In this document: positions 44,962 through 54,260 of the stretch, in pieces
Numbering within the stretch: the stretch's first letter is position 1
How the letters are laid out: each line of letters begins with the position of its first letter
DNA from: Corynebacterium pilosum DSM 20521 = CIP 103422
Lineage (GTDB): Bacteria; Actinomycetota; Actinomycetes; Mycobacteriales; Mycobacteriaceae
Length of the DNA stretch: 64,000 bases
Direction: 5' to 3'
Assembly: GCF_000373805.1 (NCBI RefSeq)
Contig: NZ_KB892439.1
Span: 174,174 to 238,173, forward strand
Program-made: the position numbers and the translations under genes
Notes under the pieces: generated by a model
The model's input: only the letters and a program-made list of their open reading frames with translations
Databases searched by the model: none
Told to the model about the DNA's origin: nothing

Positions 44962-45662
44962 ACCAGCGGCCACGGGAATGGGTACTCGCTGGTCGGCTGG
45001 GGCAGCCACGGCAGCCGTGAGATGCGGTTGGCGCGCCGCTGCAGGGCTGCGACTTCCTCTCCGGTGAGCAGGTCGGCGAGAGCTTCGGGGACCTCGTCGA
45101 TCAGTGTCTCTACCTGGGCTACCCATTCCGGTGGGATGTTAGTGCCGACGAAATCCCAGATCACGGTGCGCAATTTCGGATCGCTATGGAAGCAGAGGCC
45201 GTGGTCGATCCCCCAGACCTGTTCTTCACCATCGCGCACTGTGCCCAGCAGACAGTGACCGGACTTGCGGTCCGTGTTATTGGCCAACAGATCGAATACC
45301 GCCATTTTCTGCAGCTGCAGATGAAGCTCGGGGCGCTGGTCCACCATCGGGAAGTAGTGCCAGCCTTCGTGCTCGATGAAAAGCTGCAGGGATCCCACGC
45401 CGAAAGGTTCAATGTCGCGCACGATCGTCGGCGGTACCAGGTTCCAGCCCAGGTGCTTGCTCAGCTGGTAGGCGGCCACCTCGCGGCGGTAAAGCCCCGG
45501 CGGGAAGTCATGCAGCGGCGCCTCGCCCAGTGCCGGTTTGAACACGGCCCAGGCGTAGTCGTCGTCAAGCGTTAAGTCCAAGACGAATGTGCCGTTGGAG
45601 GAATCCTGGATCTGGGCCACCCAGCCAACCTCGCCGCGGGCGAGTAATTCGAGATCGTCCAT
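44958..45662 (-). CDS. SCO1664-family protein
   Basis: 234 residues with a protein/lipid kinase-like core: WAVFKP for the nucleotide lysine, FDLLANNTDRKSGHCLLG for the catalytic loop (HRD-like N-N-x-D-R-K) and WGIDHGLCFH for the metal Asp. This is the PI3/4-kinase-like SCO1664 family of Actinobacteria. The substrate is unknown. It lies directly downstream of the histidine phosphatase gene (2-base gap), an association kept in other actinobacteria. Confidence 0.88.
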   Translation of the reverse strand: MDDLELLARGEVGWVAQIQDSSNGTFVLDLTLDDDYAWAVFKPALGEAPLHDFPPGLYRREVAAYQLSKHLGWNLVPPTIVRDIEPFGVGSLQLFIEHEGWHYFPMVDQRPELHLQLQKMAVFDLLANNTDRKSGHCLLGTVRDGEEQVWGIDHGLCFHSDPKLRTVIWDFVGTNIPPEWVAQVETLIDEVPEALADLLTGEEVAALQRRANRISRLPWLPQPTSEYPFPWPLV

Positions 45663-45664
45663 GG

Positions 45665-46273
45665 CTACTCCGGCAGCACGAGGTCACCGCTGGTGGAGTT
45701 GCGCACCAGCACCTCGCGGCTGGTCGGGCCCACACGCGCCACGGTGATCGAAGTGGTATCGGCCGCAACTTTTTGAAAAGCATTCAGGTCTTGGTTATCG
45801 AGCCAGGTCACCGCAGCTTTGATGGGGTCGGCGTGGCTGAAACAGGCCACCACCTCACCGGGGTGGGCGCGAGCAATCGCTGTGAGGCCCGCGGCAATCC
45901 GGTCACGCATGTCGACGAAACTCTCGCCGTCTGGGAAGCGAAAAGCCTCCGGATCATTTTGAACGACTTTCCACTCTTTCAGCTTCGCTAGCTCCGTGAG
46001 CTTCGCCCCAGTCCATTCGCCGAAGTCGCATTCGATCAGGTGCTCGTCGATAAGCACCGGCAGCCCGAACTTCTCCGCGGTAGGCGCCGCCGTCTCCTGG
46101 GTACGCTCCAGCGGGGAGGAATAGATCGCATCGAGCCGCTCGATGCGGCGGGCGACCTCGCGGGCCTGGCGCACACCTGCATCAGAAAGGTGCAACCCTG
46201 GGGCGCGGCCAGGCAGGATCTGGCCGGTGGTGGGGGTCTTGCCGTGGCGGATGAGCAAAATCGTGGTGTCCAT
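45665..46273 (-). CDS. Histidine phosphatase family protein (MSMEG_4193 type)
   Basis: 202 residues. LLIRHGKTPTTG holds the catalytic His near residue 8, IYSSPLERTQETA the second Arg motif and VACFSHADPIKAAV the second catalytic His. The MSMEG_4193 group is usually encoded beside SCO1664-type kinases, as here, so the pair may act as a phosphatase and kinase on the same small molecule. The start ATG at 46273 follows a GGGGG stretch; the GTG three codons earlier is less likely. Confidence 0.88.
   Translation of the reverse strand: MDTTILLIRHGKTPTTGQILPGRAPGLHLSDAGVRQAREVARRIERLDAIYSSPLERTQETAAPTAEKFGLPVLIDEHLIECDFGEWTGAKLTELAKLKEWKVVQNDPEAFRFPDGESFVDMRDRIAAGLTAIARAHPGEVVACFSHADPIKAAVTWLDNQDLNAFQKVAADTTSITVARVGPTSREVLVRNSTSGDLVLPE
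46044..46055 (+). repeat. Recurrent 12-mer TCGTCGATAAGC, copy 8
   Basis: Exact copy inside the histidine phosphatase gene; the sense strand encodes Leu-Ile-Asp-Glu. Confidence 0.8.
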
Positions 46274-46317
46274 TGCCCCCACAGTCTAATCACATCAAAC
46301 ATGGGTAGCCTGGGGCT

Positions 46318-47715
46318 ATGACCTCACGACCAAATATCTCTACACTCGGCGAACTGAAAACTTCCGGACACACTTACCGCACCCTGCGCGAAGAACTGCG
46401 CGAGAATCTACTGACGAAACTGCGCGCTGGCGAGGATCCGTGGCCTGGCCTGTTCGGCCTGCAGCACACGGTGATCCCCCAGGTCGAGCGCGCCATTATC
46501 GCCGGCCACGATATCGTTTTGCTCGGCGAACGTGGCCAGGGCAAGACCCGCCTGCTGCGCAGCATTACGGCGCTTCTCGACGAGTGGGTGCCCGTGGTTC
46601 AAGGTTCTGAACTGCGTGAACACCCGATGGCTCCGGTGCTGGATTCCACACGTGAGCTGATCGAGGAGAAGGGCGATGACCTGCGCATTACATGGCTGCC
46701 GCGCAGCTCGCGTTATTCCGAAAAGCTAGCCACGCCAGATACTTCTGTGGCGGACTTGATCGGCGACGTGGACCCAATGCGCGTGGCTGAGGGCCGGCGT
46801 TTAGGCGATCCGGAGACCATCCACTACGGCCTGATCCCGCGCTCCAACCGCGGCATCGTCGCTATTAATGAGCTGCCCGACCTTGCAGAACGCATCCAGG
46901 TGGCGATGCTCAACGTGATGGAGGAACGCGATATTCAGATCCGCGGCTACACGCTGCGCCTGCCGCTGGACGTGCTGATCGTAGCCAGCGCCAACCCGGA
47001 GGATTACACCAACCGCGGCCGCATCATTACCCCGCTCAAGGACCGCTTCGGCGCGGAGATCCGGACGCACTATCCACTGGAGTTGGACAATGAACTGCGC
47101 GTGATCAGGCAAGAGGCGAACCTGGTCGCCGAGGTGCCCGCGATTCTGCTGGAGATCCTCGCCCGGTTCACCCAGGCGCTGCGCAGCTCCGATGCGGTGA
47201 ACCAGCGCGCCGGGGTGTCTGCCCGTTTCGCGATCGCCGGCGCAGAAACCATCGCCGCGAGCGCTTTGCGACGAGCAGCCATCCACGGTGAGGATCAGGC
47301 CGTCGCCCGCCTGGTCGACCTCGAGGCGGCCGTCGACGTGTTGGCCGGCAAAGTGGAATTCGAGTCCGGCGAGGAAGGCCGCGAATGGGAAATCCTGGAG
47401 TACCTCCTGCGCAATGCCACCGCCGACGCCGTGCGCGGACGGGTGCGCGACATCGATTTCGACCCACTGATTGAGGCACTCGACGGCACACGCACCGTGT
47501 CGACCGGCGAAAACATCACCGCCGAAGAGTTTGTCTCCTCCCTCCCAGAGCTTGAGGGCACGCTTTACGACGATCTGGTCGCCGCCTTCGTCGTTGGCGA
47601 CGAAGAGCCGACTATCGGTCAGCGCGCCATGGCCATCGAGTTGGGTCTGGAGACCTTGTTCTTGTCGCGCAAGATCTCGAAGGATTCGGGGGAGGGCGAC
47701 ACGATCTATGGCTAA
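46318..47715 (+). CDS. MoxR/ChlI-type AAA+ ATPase
   Basis: 465 residues. Walker A is GERGQGKTRLL near residue 70, Walker B-like GIVAINELPDLAE near 190, sensor 1 ASANPEDYTNRGRI near 225 and an arginine-finger segment PLKDRFGAEIR. This matches the magnesium-chelatase-like AAA+ proteins (mycobacterial Rv0958 type) that pair with a VWA protein. Its stop overlaps the VWA gene start by 8 bases, so they form a module. TAGCCT 6 bases before the ATG suggests leaderless transcription. Confidence 0.92.
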   Translation: MTSRPNISTLGELKTSGHTYRTLREELRENLLTKLRAGEDPWPGLFGLQHTVIPQVERAIIAGHDIVLLGERGQGKTRLLRSITALLDEWVPVVQGSELREHPMAPVLDSTRELIEEKGDDLRITWLPRSSRYSEKLATPDTSVADLIGDVDPMRVAEGRRLGDPETIHYGLIPRSNRGIVAINELPDLAERIQVAMLNVMEERDIQIRGYTLRLPLDVLIVASANPEDYTNRGRIITPLKDRFGAEIRTHYPLELDNELRVIRQEANLVAEVPAILLEILARFTQALRSSDAVNQRAGVSARFAIAGAETIAASALRRAAIHGEDQAVARLVDLEAAVDVLAGKVEFESGEEGREWEILEYLLRNATADAVRGRVRDIDFDPLIEALDGTRTVSTGENITAEEFVSSLPELEGTLYDDLVAAFVVGDEEPTIGQRAMAIELGLETLFLSRKISKDSGEGDTIYG

Positions 47716-49666
47716 TGTTCACAACTCCGGCTCCGGCCGGAACCGGCGCCGGTATACCAGATATACCGGCGGCCCCGACCCGCTGGCTCCCCCGCCGGAC
47801 CTTTCACGTGCCCTCGGAGAGATCGCCGACGACGTAATGGCCGGCTACTCCCCCGAGCAAGCCCTGCGCGAGTATTTGCGCCGCGCAGGCATCGATGACC
47901 TGATGGAGCGCACCTTCGAAGCCCGCCAGGAAATCCTGGACCGCTACAACCTCGGCGGCACGATGCAAGACATTCAGAAGCTTCTCAACGAGGCGGTGCT
48001 CGCCGAACGTGGCCAGCTCGCCCGCGACATCGACATGGATGACACCGACCGCACGCTGCGCGAGATGCAGCTGGAGAATCTGCCGCACTCCCCGGCAGCG
48101 GCGGTCAATGAACTGTCCAACTATGACTGGGCATCGTCTGAGGCGAGCGAGAAGTTCGAGCAGATCAAGGACCTTCTGGGACGAGAGATGCTGGAGCAGC
48201 GTTTCGCCGGCATGAAATCCGCCCTTGAAAATGCCACCGATGAAGACCGGGCCGCCATCAACGAGATGATGCGCGATCTGAACACATTGCTGGCTGCCCA
48301 CCGCCTGGGTGAGGACACCCAGGAGGACTTCGATAACTTCATGGCGAAGTGGGGACACCAATTCCCCGAGCAGCCTGCCAATGTCGATGAATTGATCGAC
48401 CTTTTGGCGCAGCGTTCTGCAGCTGCCCAGCGCATGCTGAACTCCATGACAGACGAACAGCGCCGCGAGCTCATGGAACTATCCGCGCAGGCTTTCGGCT
48501 CGCCCGAGCTTTTCGCACAGCTAACAGAGATGGATTCGCACCTGCGCACCATCCGGCCGGACCTGGATTGGACCGGCGGCGAGCAGTTCCGCGGCGATCA
48601 AGGCCTGGGCTTAGGCGATGGTACTGGCGCGATCCAGAACCTGGGTGACCTGGACAACCTTGCTGACCAGCTCTCCCAGGCCCGCCCGCGGGACTTGGAT
48701 CTGGATGCAATTGAGAATCTATTGGGCGAGGATTCGTCGATAAGCGCCCGCACCTTGGCCGAGCTGGAGCGCGCTCTGCGCGATTCCGGGCTGCTGCGCA
48801 AGGAGCCGGACGGCACACTGAAACTGTCGCCGCAGGCGATGCGCAAGCTGGGGGCCAGCCTGCTGCAGGATGCCTCCGATAGCTTGAACCAGGGCCGGCG
48901 CGACTCGCATGCCGCGGGCGCGTCCGGTGAACCGACCGGTGCATCGAAGCCGTGGGAGTTTGGCGATACCCAACCGTGGGACACCACCCGCACCATCACT
49001 AATGCGCTGCTGCGTGGCGGCGGTGCAAGCACCCCGGATGGCGGTGTGGACATCGAAGTCGGTGATATTGAGGTCATCGAGACCGAATCCCGCACGAAGC
49101 AGGCGGTGGCCCTGCTCGTCGACACCTCATTTTCCATGGCGGCGGAAGGCCGCTGGGTGCCGATGAAGCGCACGGCACTGGCCCTGCATCATCTGATTTC
49201 CACCAAGTTCCGCGGCGACGAGCTGGCCTTAATCAGCTTTGGCCGCTACGCCCAGTCCATGGATATCTCGCAGCTCACCGCGCTGCCACCGGTTCATGAG
49301 CAGGGCACGAACTTGCACCACGGGCTGATGCTGGCCCAGCAGTTCTTCGCGCGCAACAACACCATGCGCCCGACCCTGCTGGTGGTCACCGACGGCGAGC
49401 CGACCGCCCACCTCGAGCCCTGGGGTGAGGCCTGGTTCAACTGGCCGACGCACCCCGTCACGCTGAGCAAGACGGTGACCGAGCTGGATTCCCTGACCCG
49501 GCGCGGCACCCACTCCACGTTTTTCCAGCTGGGCCACGACCCAAGCCTGACCCAGTTCTTGCAGGACCTGACCAACCGTGTCAATGGCCGGCTCGTCATC
49601 CCCGAGTTGGAAGAGCTGGGTTCGGCCGTGCTGGGTGAATACCTGCGATACCGGGGGCAGTGGTGA
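47708..49666 (+). CDS. VWA domain protein partnering the MoxR-type ATPase
   Basis: 652 residues. The N-terminal 440 residues are mostly helical and charged. The VWA domain starts near residue 465, with the MIDAS motif DTSFS at 472-476 and VVTDGEPTAH for the third MIDAS element. This is the Rv0959-type partner of MoxR-like ATPases, thought to act in metal insertion or complex remodelling. The start ATG at 47708 lies inside the end of the ATPase gene. No signal or membrane segment is seen. Confidence 0.92.
   Translation: MANVHNSGSGRNRRRYTRYTGGPDPLAPPPDLSRALGEIADDVMAGYSPEQALREYLRRAGIDDLMERTFEARQEILDRYNLGGTMQDIQKLLNEAVLAERGQLARDIDMDDTDRTLREMQLENLPHSPAAAVNELSNYDWASSEASEKFEQIKDLLGREMLEQRFAGMKSALENATDEDRAAINEMMRDLNTLLAAHRLGEDTQEDFDNFMAKWGHQFPEQPANVDELIDLLAQRSAAAQRMLNSMTDEQRRELMELSAQAFGSPELFAQLTEMDSHLRTIRPDLDWTGGEQFRGDQGLGLGDGTGAIQNLGDLDNLADQLSQARPRDLDLDAIENLLGEDSSISARTLAELERALRDSGLLRKEPDGTLKLSPQAMRKLGASLLQDASDSLNQGRRDSHAAGASGEPTGASKPWEFGDTQPWDTTRTITNALLRGGGASTPDGGVDIEVGDIEVIETESRTKQAVALLVDTSFSMAAEGRWVPMKRTALALHHLISTKFRGDELALISFGRYAQSMDISQLTALPPVHEQGTNLHHGLMLAQQFFARNNTMRPTLLVVTDGEPTAHLEPWGEAWFNWPTHPVTLSKTVTELDSLTRRGTHSTFFQLGHDPSLTQFLQDLTNRVNGRLVIPELEELGSAVLGEYLRYRGQW
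48734..48745 (+). repeat. Recurrent 12-mer TCGTCGATAAGC, copy 9
   Basis: Exact copy inside the VWA gene. Here the motif is on the sense strand, read as Ser-Ser-Ile-Ser with a rare ATA isoleucine codon. Confidence 0.8.
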
Positions 49667-50457
49667 TCACCGTGGCCAAACCCCATAAGCCACGGCACCC
49701 GAAGAAGCGCATTGCGGACGAGTACTCCATCGATACCGGCACAGCCCGCATCGTGGCGGACCCCGCCCGCGATGGCTCCTACGTCCTCGAGCTCAATGAT
49801 GTCCCTTCCTCCCAGATCATCCTCGGGGCCCCGCGCGTGCTGGTCTTTCCCTACATGCGCTGGATCGCGGCGGCCATCGAACCGCTTCTCGACGAGCGCC
49901 CGCTCGCCCACGTGCTCCACCTCGGCGGGGCCGGCTGCGCACTCCCGTCCTTTGTGGCTGACAAATTCCACGCCTCCCGCAACACCGTCGTTGAATATGA
50001 TGCAGCGCTTGCCGATCTTGTGCGCTGGGCCTTTGAGCTTAACGACGACCTCCTGTTTGAGATCAGCGACGCCCGCCAGGCCGTGGCCGAACTCCTCGAT
50101 AACGAAGCCGACGTGATCATCCGCGACGTATTCGCCGGTCCCGATACCCCGACGCATGTGCGCACCGCCGAATTCTTCCTCGATGTCCGGCGAGTACTCG
50201 CGCCGGGTGGCATCTATATCGCTAATGTCGGCGACTACGCAGAGTTGCCGCACGCACGCGAGGAACTGGCCGGGATGCTGGAGGTCTTTGAACACGTAGG
50301 TGCAATCGGCCCGCGCGACATGCTGGAGGGGCGCGCGTACGGAAATATTGTGTTGTGGGGCAGCGATCAGCCGCTTGAGTATCTCGGCGCTGAAAGCCAC
50401 CGAGGTAGTCAGTGGGCCCGTGAGTTGGCGGCCGCTACCCCGCCGCTGCGTGACTAG
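49663..50457 (+). CDS. Spermidine synthase-like Rossmann protein
   Basis: 264 residues. HLGGAGCALPSF is the nucleotide/SAM loop and VVEYDAALADL the acidic strand end of the SpeE fold. The catalytic DSTD segment of aminopropyltransferases reads DVFAGPD, so the key second Asp is absent. True spermidine synthase activity is therefore doubtful. The start GTG at 49663 overlaps the VWA stop (GTGA) with GGGGG upstream; GTG at 49672 is an alternative. Such proteins are frequent downstream genes in actinobacteria. Confidence 0.82.
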   Translation: MITVAKPHKPRHPKKRIADEYSIDTGTARIVADPARDGSYVLELNDVPSSQIILGAPRVLVFPYMRWIAAAIEPLLDERPLAHVLHLGGAGCALPSFVADKFHASRNTVVEYDAALADLVRWAFELNDDLLFEISDARQAVAELLDNEADVIIRDVFAGPDTPTHVRTAEFFLDVRRVLAPGGIYIANVGDYAELPHAREELAGMLEVFEHVGAIGPRDMLEGRAYGNIVLWGSDQPLEYLGAESHRGSQWARELAAATPPLRD

Positions 50458-50465
50458 GAACGTTT

Positions 50466-50960
50466 CTAGCTCAGCTCGGTGAGTTTCTGGAAGCGTGGCT
50501 GCCACAGTACCGCGCGGTGGCCCACGATGTCTTTGAAGTGGCCGGAGGTCTCGTCGTCAAGCGCTGCGATGTACTCAGGGACTAGGCCGCGCGGAATGCG
50601 CAGGCCCACCGTCAGGTGCGGTACCCAGCGCGCGCCGCGACCTTCCGGGTTGAGGGCGCTGAGTTCGCGCGCGGCTGCTTCCAGTTCCTCGGAGGCTTCG
50701 AGCAACCAGCAGACGGTTTGTTTCGACTTGGTGCCGAAGACGACGATGCCCGCGCGGCGCAAGGTGGCCGGGATCAGGGGCGGCAAAAGTTCGCGGGCAC
50801 GCTCCACCACGTGCGGGGCCATGTCCTTGGCGAAGGTGATGGTGATGTGCGGGCTCTGGTGCTGTTTCGGTAGACCGCGGGCCTCAAGCTTGGCGAAAAT
50901 CTCGCGGACATAGGCGTCGTGGTCCTCCGGCAGGCGAAGCAAAATATTGTCGGGAGACAT
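50466..50960 (-). CDS. 2H phosphoesterase (2'-5' RNA ligase family)
   Basis: 164 residues with both diagnostic H-x-T motifs: SPHITITFAKD near residue 38 and VPHLTVGLRIP near residue 113. Family members act as cyclic phosphodiesterases or RNA 2'-5' ligases. The substrate here is unknown. It is convergent with the SpeE-like gene (8-base gap) and lies 9 bases after the methyltransferase gene. Confidence 0.9.
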   Translation of the reverse strand: MSPDNILLRLPEDHDAYVREIFAKLEARGLPKQHQSPHITITFAKDMAPHVVERARELLPPLIPATLRRAGIVVFGTKSKQTVCWLLEASEELEAAARELSALNPEGRGARWVPHLTVGLRIPRGLVPEYIAALDDETSGHFKDIVGHRAVLWQPRFQKLTELS

Positions 50961-50969
50961 ACACCCACG

Positions 50970-51590
50970 TTATGCTCGGCGGCGGCCGATGACGACTCGG
51001 TCGACCGTATGGTGCGCGCCGCGGCCGCCCTCGATTTGTCGCTGCCGGTCCTCGGCTGCGACGAGTTCCCACTCCTCCGGCCGCGCAGCTAGCGCCTGTT
51101 CTGCGTCATCGGGCAGATACATTCCTGCAAAGTGTGGGCGCTCCGCCAGTGCTTCTTCGTCGACGACGTGGTGGACGAATAATAGATGTCCGCCCGGCGC
51201 GACCAATTCCAGCAGCACATCAAGGGCCTCGGGATGAGCTTCTTTGCGTACGGCGGGATACATGGCGCTAACTAGGTCGAACTGTCCAGTTCCGCGCAAG
51301 TCAGTAATGCCTGCGGCTTTCCACGTGACGTTGCGGTTCTCGTCGTGAAGCATGGCACGATCGATAGCTACCTGGGATGGGTCGATGGCGGTCACGGTCC
51401 AGCCGTGTTCTGCGAGCCACAGGGCATCGGCGCCCTCCCCGCACCCGACGTCTAAGGCTGTGCCCGGCGTGAGGTCGCTGGCCACGTCGATAAGCGTGTT
51501 GTTGGGGTTGCCACTCCATATGTGGCCGGACTCGCTGTAGCGGGCGTCCCACTCGGCGGCATCGGAAGAATACTGTGGCGAACTATTCAT
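50970..51590 (-). CDS. Class I SAM-dependent methyltransferase
   Basis: 206 residues. AAEWDARYSESGHIWSG at the start and ALDVGCGEGADALWLAEHG (SAM motif I) near residue 40 match the TehB/thiol-methyltransferase-like group; VTAIDPSQVAID is motif II and LVAPGGHLLFVHHV a later strand. The start is ATG at 51590; the frame is open further upstream into ychF without similarity. Substrate not known. Confidence 0.88.
   Translation of the reverse strand: MNSSPQYSSDAAEWDARYSESGHIWSGNPNNTLIDVASDLTPGTALDVGCGEGADALWLAEHGWTVTAIDPSQVAIDRAMLHDENRNVTWKAAGITDLRGTGQFDLVSAMYPAVRKEAHPEALDVLLELVAPGGHLLFVHHVVDEEALAERPHFAGMYLPDDAEQALAARPEEWELVAAEDRQRQIEGGRGAHHTVDRVVIGRRRA
51485..51495 (+). repeat. Recurrent 11-mer CGTCGATAAGC, copy 10
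   Basis: Exact 11-mer inside the methyltransferase gene, preceded by A instead of T; the sense strand encodes Leu-Ile-Asp-Val. Confidence 0.75.
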
Positions 51591-51633
51591 GCCCGCCACC
51601 ATACCCCAGCCAGTATCACCCAAAGATCGGGTG

Positions 51634-52719
51634 CTACACGTTGAATTTAAAGTCGCAGATGTCGCCATCCTGCATGATGTAATCCTTGCCCTCCATGCGC
51701 ACCTTGCCCTTCGCGCGGGCCTCAGCCATGGAGCCAATCTCATCAAGATCCTCGAAGGAAACGATCTCCGCCTTGATGAAGCCCTTTTCAAAGTCCGTGT
51801 GGATCACGCCGGCTGCCTGCGGTGCAGTGTCACCCTTGCGGATCTGCCACGCGCGGGCCTCCTTGGGGCCAGCGGTCAGGTAGGTCTGCAGGCCCAAGGT
51901 ATCGAAACCGGCGCGCGCCAGAGTTTGCAGCCCCGGTTCATCCTGGCCGACCGACTCCAGAAGCTCGGCAGCATCCTCGTCGTCAAGCTCAAGCAATTCG
52001 GTCTCGGTCTGCGCGTCGAGGAACACTGCCTCAGCCGGAGCCACAAGCTCGCGCAGCTCTACCTTGCGGTCCTCGTCGGTCAGCACTGCTTCATCGGAGT
52101 TGAAGACATAGAGGAAAGGCTTCGCCGTCATCAGGTGCAGGTCGCGCAGCAGCGCCAGATCCACCTCGCCGTTTTTAGCTGCGGCGAACAGCGTCTTGTC
52201 ATCTTCGAGGACAGCCTGCGCCTTCTTCGCCTCCTCAACCTGAGGAGCCATGTCCTTATCCTTCTTGGCTTCCTTCTCCATGCGCGGCAGGGCCTTCTCG
52301 ATGGTCTGCAGGTCCGCCAAAATCAGCTCCGTATTGATCACGGAGATGTCCTCCTGCGGATCAACCTCACCATCGACGTGGATCACGTTCTCGTCGGAAA
52401 ACGCGCGAACCACCTGGCAGATGGCATCGGCCTCGCGGATATTCGCAAGGAACTCGTTACCCATGCCCTCGCCCTCCGACGCGCCTTTTACGATGCCGGC
52501 GATGTCGACGAATGACACCGTGGCAGGCAAAATGCGCTCTGAACCAAAGATCTCAGCGAGACGGTTCAGGCGGTCGTCAGGAAGCTCGACGACGCCGACG
52601 TTCGGTTCGATGGTGGCGAACGGGTAGTTCGCAGCAAGCACATCGTTTCGCGTCAAGGCGTTAAATAGCGTCGATTTACCGACATTGGGCAATCCAACAA
52701 TTCCAAGTGTAAGGCTCAC
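51634..52719 (-). CDS. ychF: Ribosome-binding ATPase YchF
   Basis: 361 residues. P-loop GLPNVGKSTLFNAL, G3 region FVDIAGIVKGASEGEG, and the altered G4 motif (NSDE in YVFNSDEAV instead of NKxD), which makes YchF prefer ATP. A TGS domain ends the protein. The start is GTG at 52719; TAGGAT lies 8 bases before it, so a leaderless transcript is possible. Confidence 0.96.
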   Translation of the reverse strand: MSLTLGIVGLPNVGKSTLFNALTRNDVLAANYPFATIEPNVGVVELPDDRLNRLAEIFGSERILPATVSFVDIAGIVKGASEGEGMGNEFLANIREADAICQVVRAFSDENVIHVDGEVDPQEDISVINTELILADLQTIEKALPRMEKEAKKDKDMAPQVEEAKKAQAVLEDDKTLFAAAKNGEVDLALLRDLHLMTAKPFLYVFNSDEAVLTDEDRKVELRELVAPAEAVFLDAQTETELLELDDEDAAELLESVGQDEPGLQTLARAGFDTLGLQTYLTAGPKEARAWQIRKGDTAPQAAGVIHTDFEKGFIKAEIVSFEDLDEIGSMAEARAKGKVRMEGKDYIMQDGDICDFKFNV

Positions 52720-52776
52720 AGGCGCTTATCCTATCTCACGTGGGAATTAAGAACACGAATAGGGCAATATAGAGAC

Positions 52777-54231
52777 GTGACTACTTCAGGGACGAGTTCA
52801 GGTACAACTCCACACGGCCGCTCCGATATCGATTCCAGCGACGCAAGCAAAAATTCGGCGTCCGCAGATATCGACGACGTCACCGAGTCCTTCGCCGACG
52901 AACGCCCCGACCAGATCGACCGGGCGGTCGTGGTTAATTCATGGCTGAAAACCGCAGCGATGTTCGCGCTTCGCCTGCTGATCATCGGTGTCGCGCTCTA
53001 CGCCCTGTGGTACGTCCTGAAGACATTCTGGGCCGGCGTACTTCCGGTGATCCTGGCCGTCATCGTGTGTACGGTCCTGGCTCCGCCGACCACGTGGATG
53101 CGGCGAATCGGAATCCCCTCGGCGCTTGCGTCGATAGTGTCCCTGCTGACCTTCTTCGCCGGTCTTGGCCTTCTGGTCGGCATTATCGCACCGGACATCG
53201 CGACGCACTCCCAGGTCCTCTACCTGCAAGCAGTGGAAGGCGTGCAGCGCCTGCAGCTGTGGGCACAAGGCGAACCCCTTAACCTTGACGCCGAAGACAT
53301 CGACCAGGTGGTCAACGATATCGCCTCGTGGTTCCAGGAGCAGGCGGGTGCCATCGCCAGCGGTGTCTTTGCCGGCATTTCGACGGCAACCTCCATGGTG
53401 CTCACCATCGTGGTTGTCCTCGTCTTGACCTTTTTCTTCCTCAAAGACGGCCACAAGTTCCTCCCCTGGGTACGCTCCGCCGTCGGCCGTCGCGCCGGGC
53501 TGCACGCCACTGAGTTGCTTACGCGCGCGTGGAAGACACTGGGCGGATATGTCCGTACTCAGGCCATCGTGTCTTTCGTCGATGCCGCATTTATCGGTAT
53601 CGGTATTTGGATCGTCGGCGTGCCCATGGCGTTTACTCTGGCGGTGATCACCTTTATTGCGGGCTTCATTCCCATCGTCGGTGCCGTGACGGCGGGCGCT
53701 CTCGCCGTGATTGTGGCGCTCGTCTCGCTCGGCTTTACCGAGGCGGTCATCGTGCTGATCATCATCTTGGCGGTCCAGCAGATCGAGGGCAACGTCTTGC
53801 AGCCAGTACTGCAGTCCAAGGCAATGAACCTGCACGCCGTGATCGTGTTGATTTCCGTCTCTGTCGGCGGCGGCCTGTTCGGCCTCGTCGGCGCCTTCCT
53901 GGCCGTGCCTTTCGCGGCCATGGTCGCTGTGGCGTTCCGCTACTTCCAGGACATGACCGCCCTGCACGCGGGCGAAAAGACCACCGACGAGATCGAGTTT
54001 GTCACCAACGAAGGTGAACTGATCGGTGAAATTTCCGAACGCGAAGCCCACCAGCAACGCCGCGCGTGGCGAGAGGAATTAGGCTGGGAGCCGGAAAATG
54101 TGCCGGAGACGCATATCGACGAGATCGCGGGAACTAACGACGAAAAACCCTCCCGCACACGAACCTTTACCCGCGTCCCCTCACGCACAATGGCACAAAT
54201 TTTCGAAAAAATTAAGCGCCGGTCGAAGTGA
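52777..54231 (+). CDS. AI-2E family (PerM-like) transporter
   Basis: 484 residues. A polar N-terminal tail of about 60 residues is followed by seven to eight membrane segments. The PF01594 core includes TFFFLKDGHKFLPWV, VGVPMAFTLAVITFIAGFIP and QQIEGNVLQPVLQSKAMNLH. The C-terminal 100 residues are charged and cytoplasmic. AI-2E proteins export signalling or other small molecules or exchange Na+/H+; the substrate is not defined. The start is GTG at 52777, divergent from ychF. Confidence 0.9.
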   Translation: MTTSGTSSGTTPHGRSDIDSSDASKNSASADIDDVTESFADERPDQIDRAVVVNSWLKTAAMFALRLLIIGVALYALWYVLKTFWAGVLPVILAVIVCTVLAPPTTWMRRIGIPSALASIVSLLTFFAGLGLLVGIIAPDIATHSQVLYLQAVEGVQRLQLWAQGEPLNLDAEDIDQVVNDIASWFQEQAGAIASGVFAGISTATSMVLTIVVVLVLTFFFLKDGHKFLPWVRSAVGRRAGLHATELLTRAWKTLGGYVRTQAIVSFVDAAFIGIGIWIVGVPMAFTLAVITFIAGFIPIVGAVTAGALAVIVALVSLGFTEAVIVLIIILAVQQIEGNVLQPVLQSKAMNLHAVIVLISVSVGGGLFGLVGAFLAVPFAAMVAVAFRYFQDMTALHAGEKTTDEIEFVTNEGELIGEISEREAHQQRRAWREELGWEPENVPETHIDEIAGTNDEKPSRTRTFTRVPSRTMAQIFEKIKRRSK

Positions 54232-54260
54232 TGTCCTAGGCATGTGGCACCATTCAAGAC

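Noticed and set aside
52939..54057. A 372-codon minus-strand frame antisense to the AI-2E gene
   Set aside because: The translation is His/Asp/Gln-rich noise, a typical shadow of hydrophobic codons.
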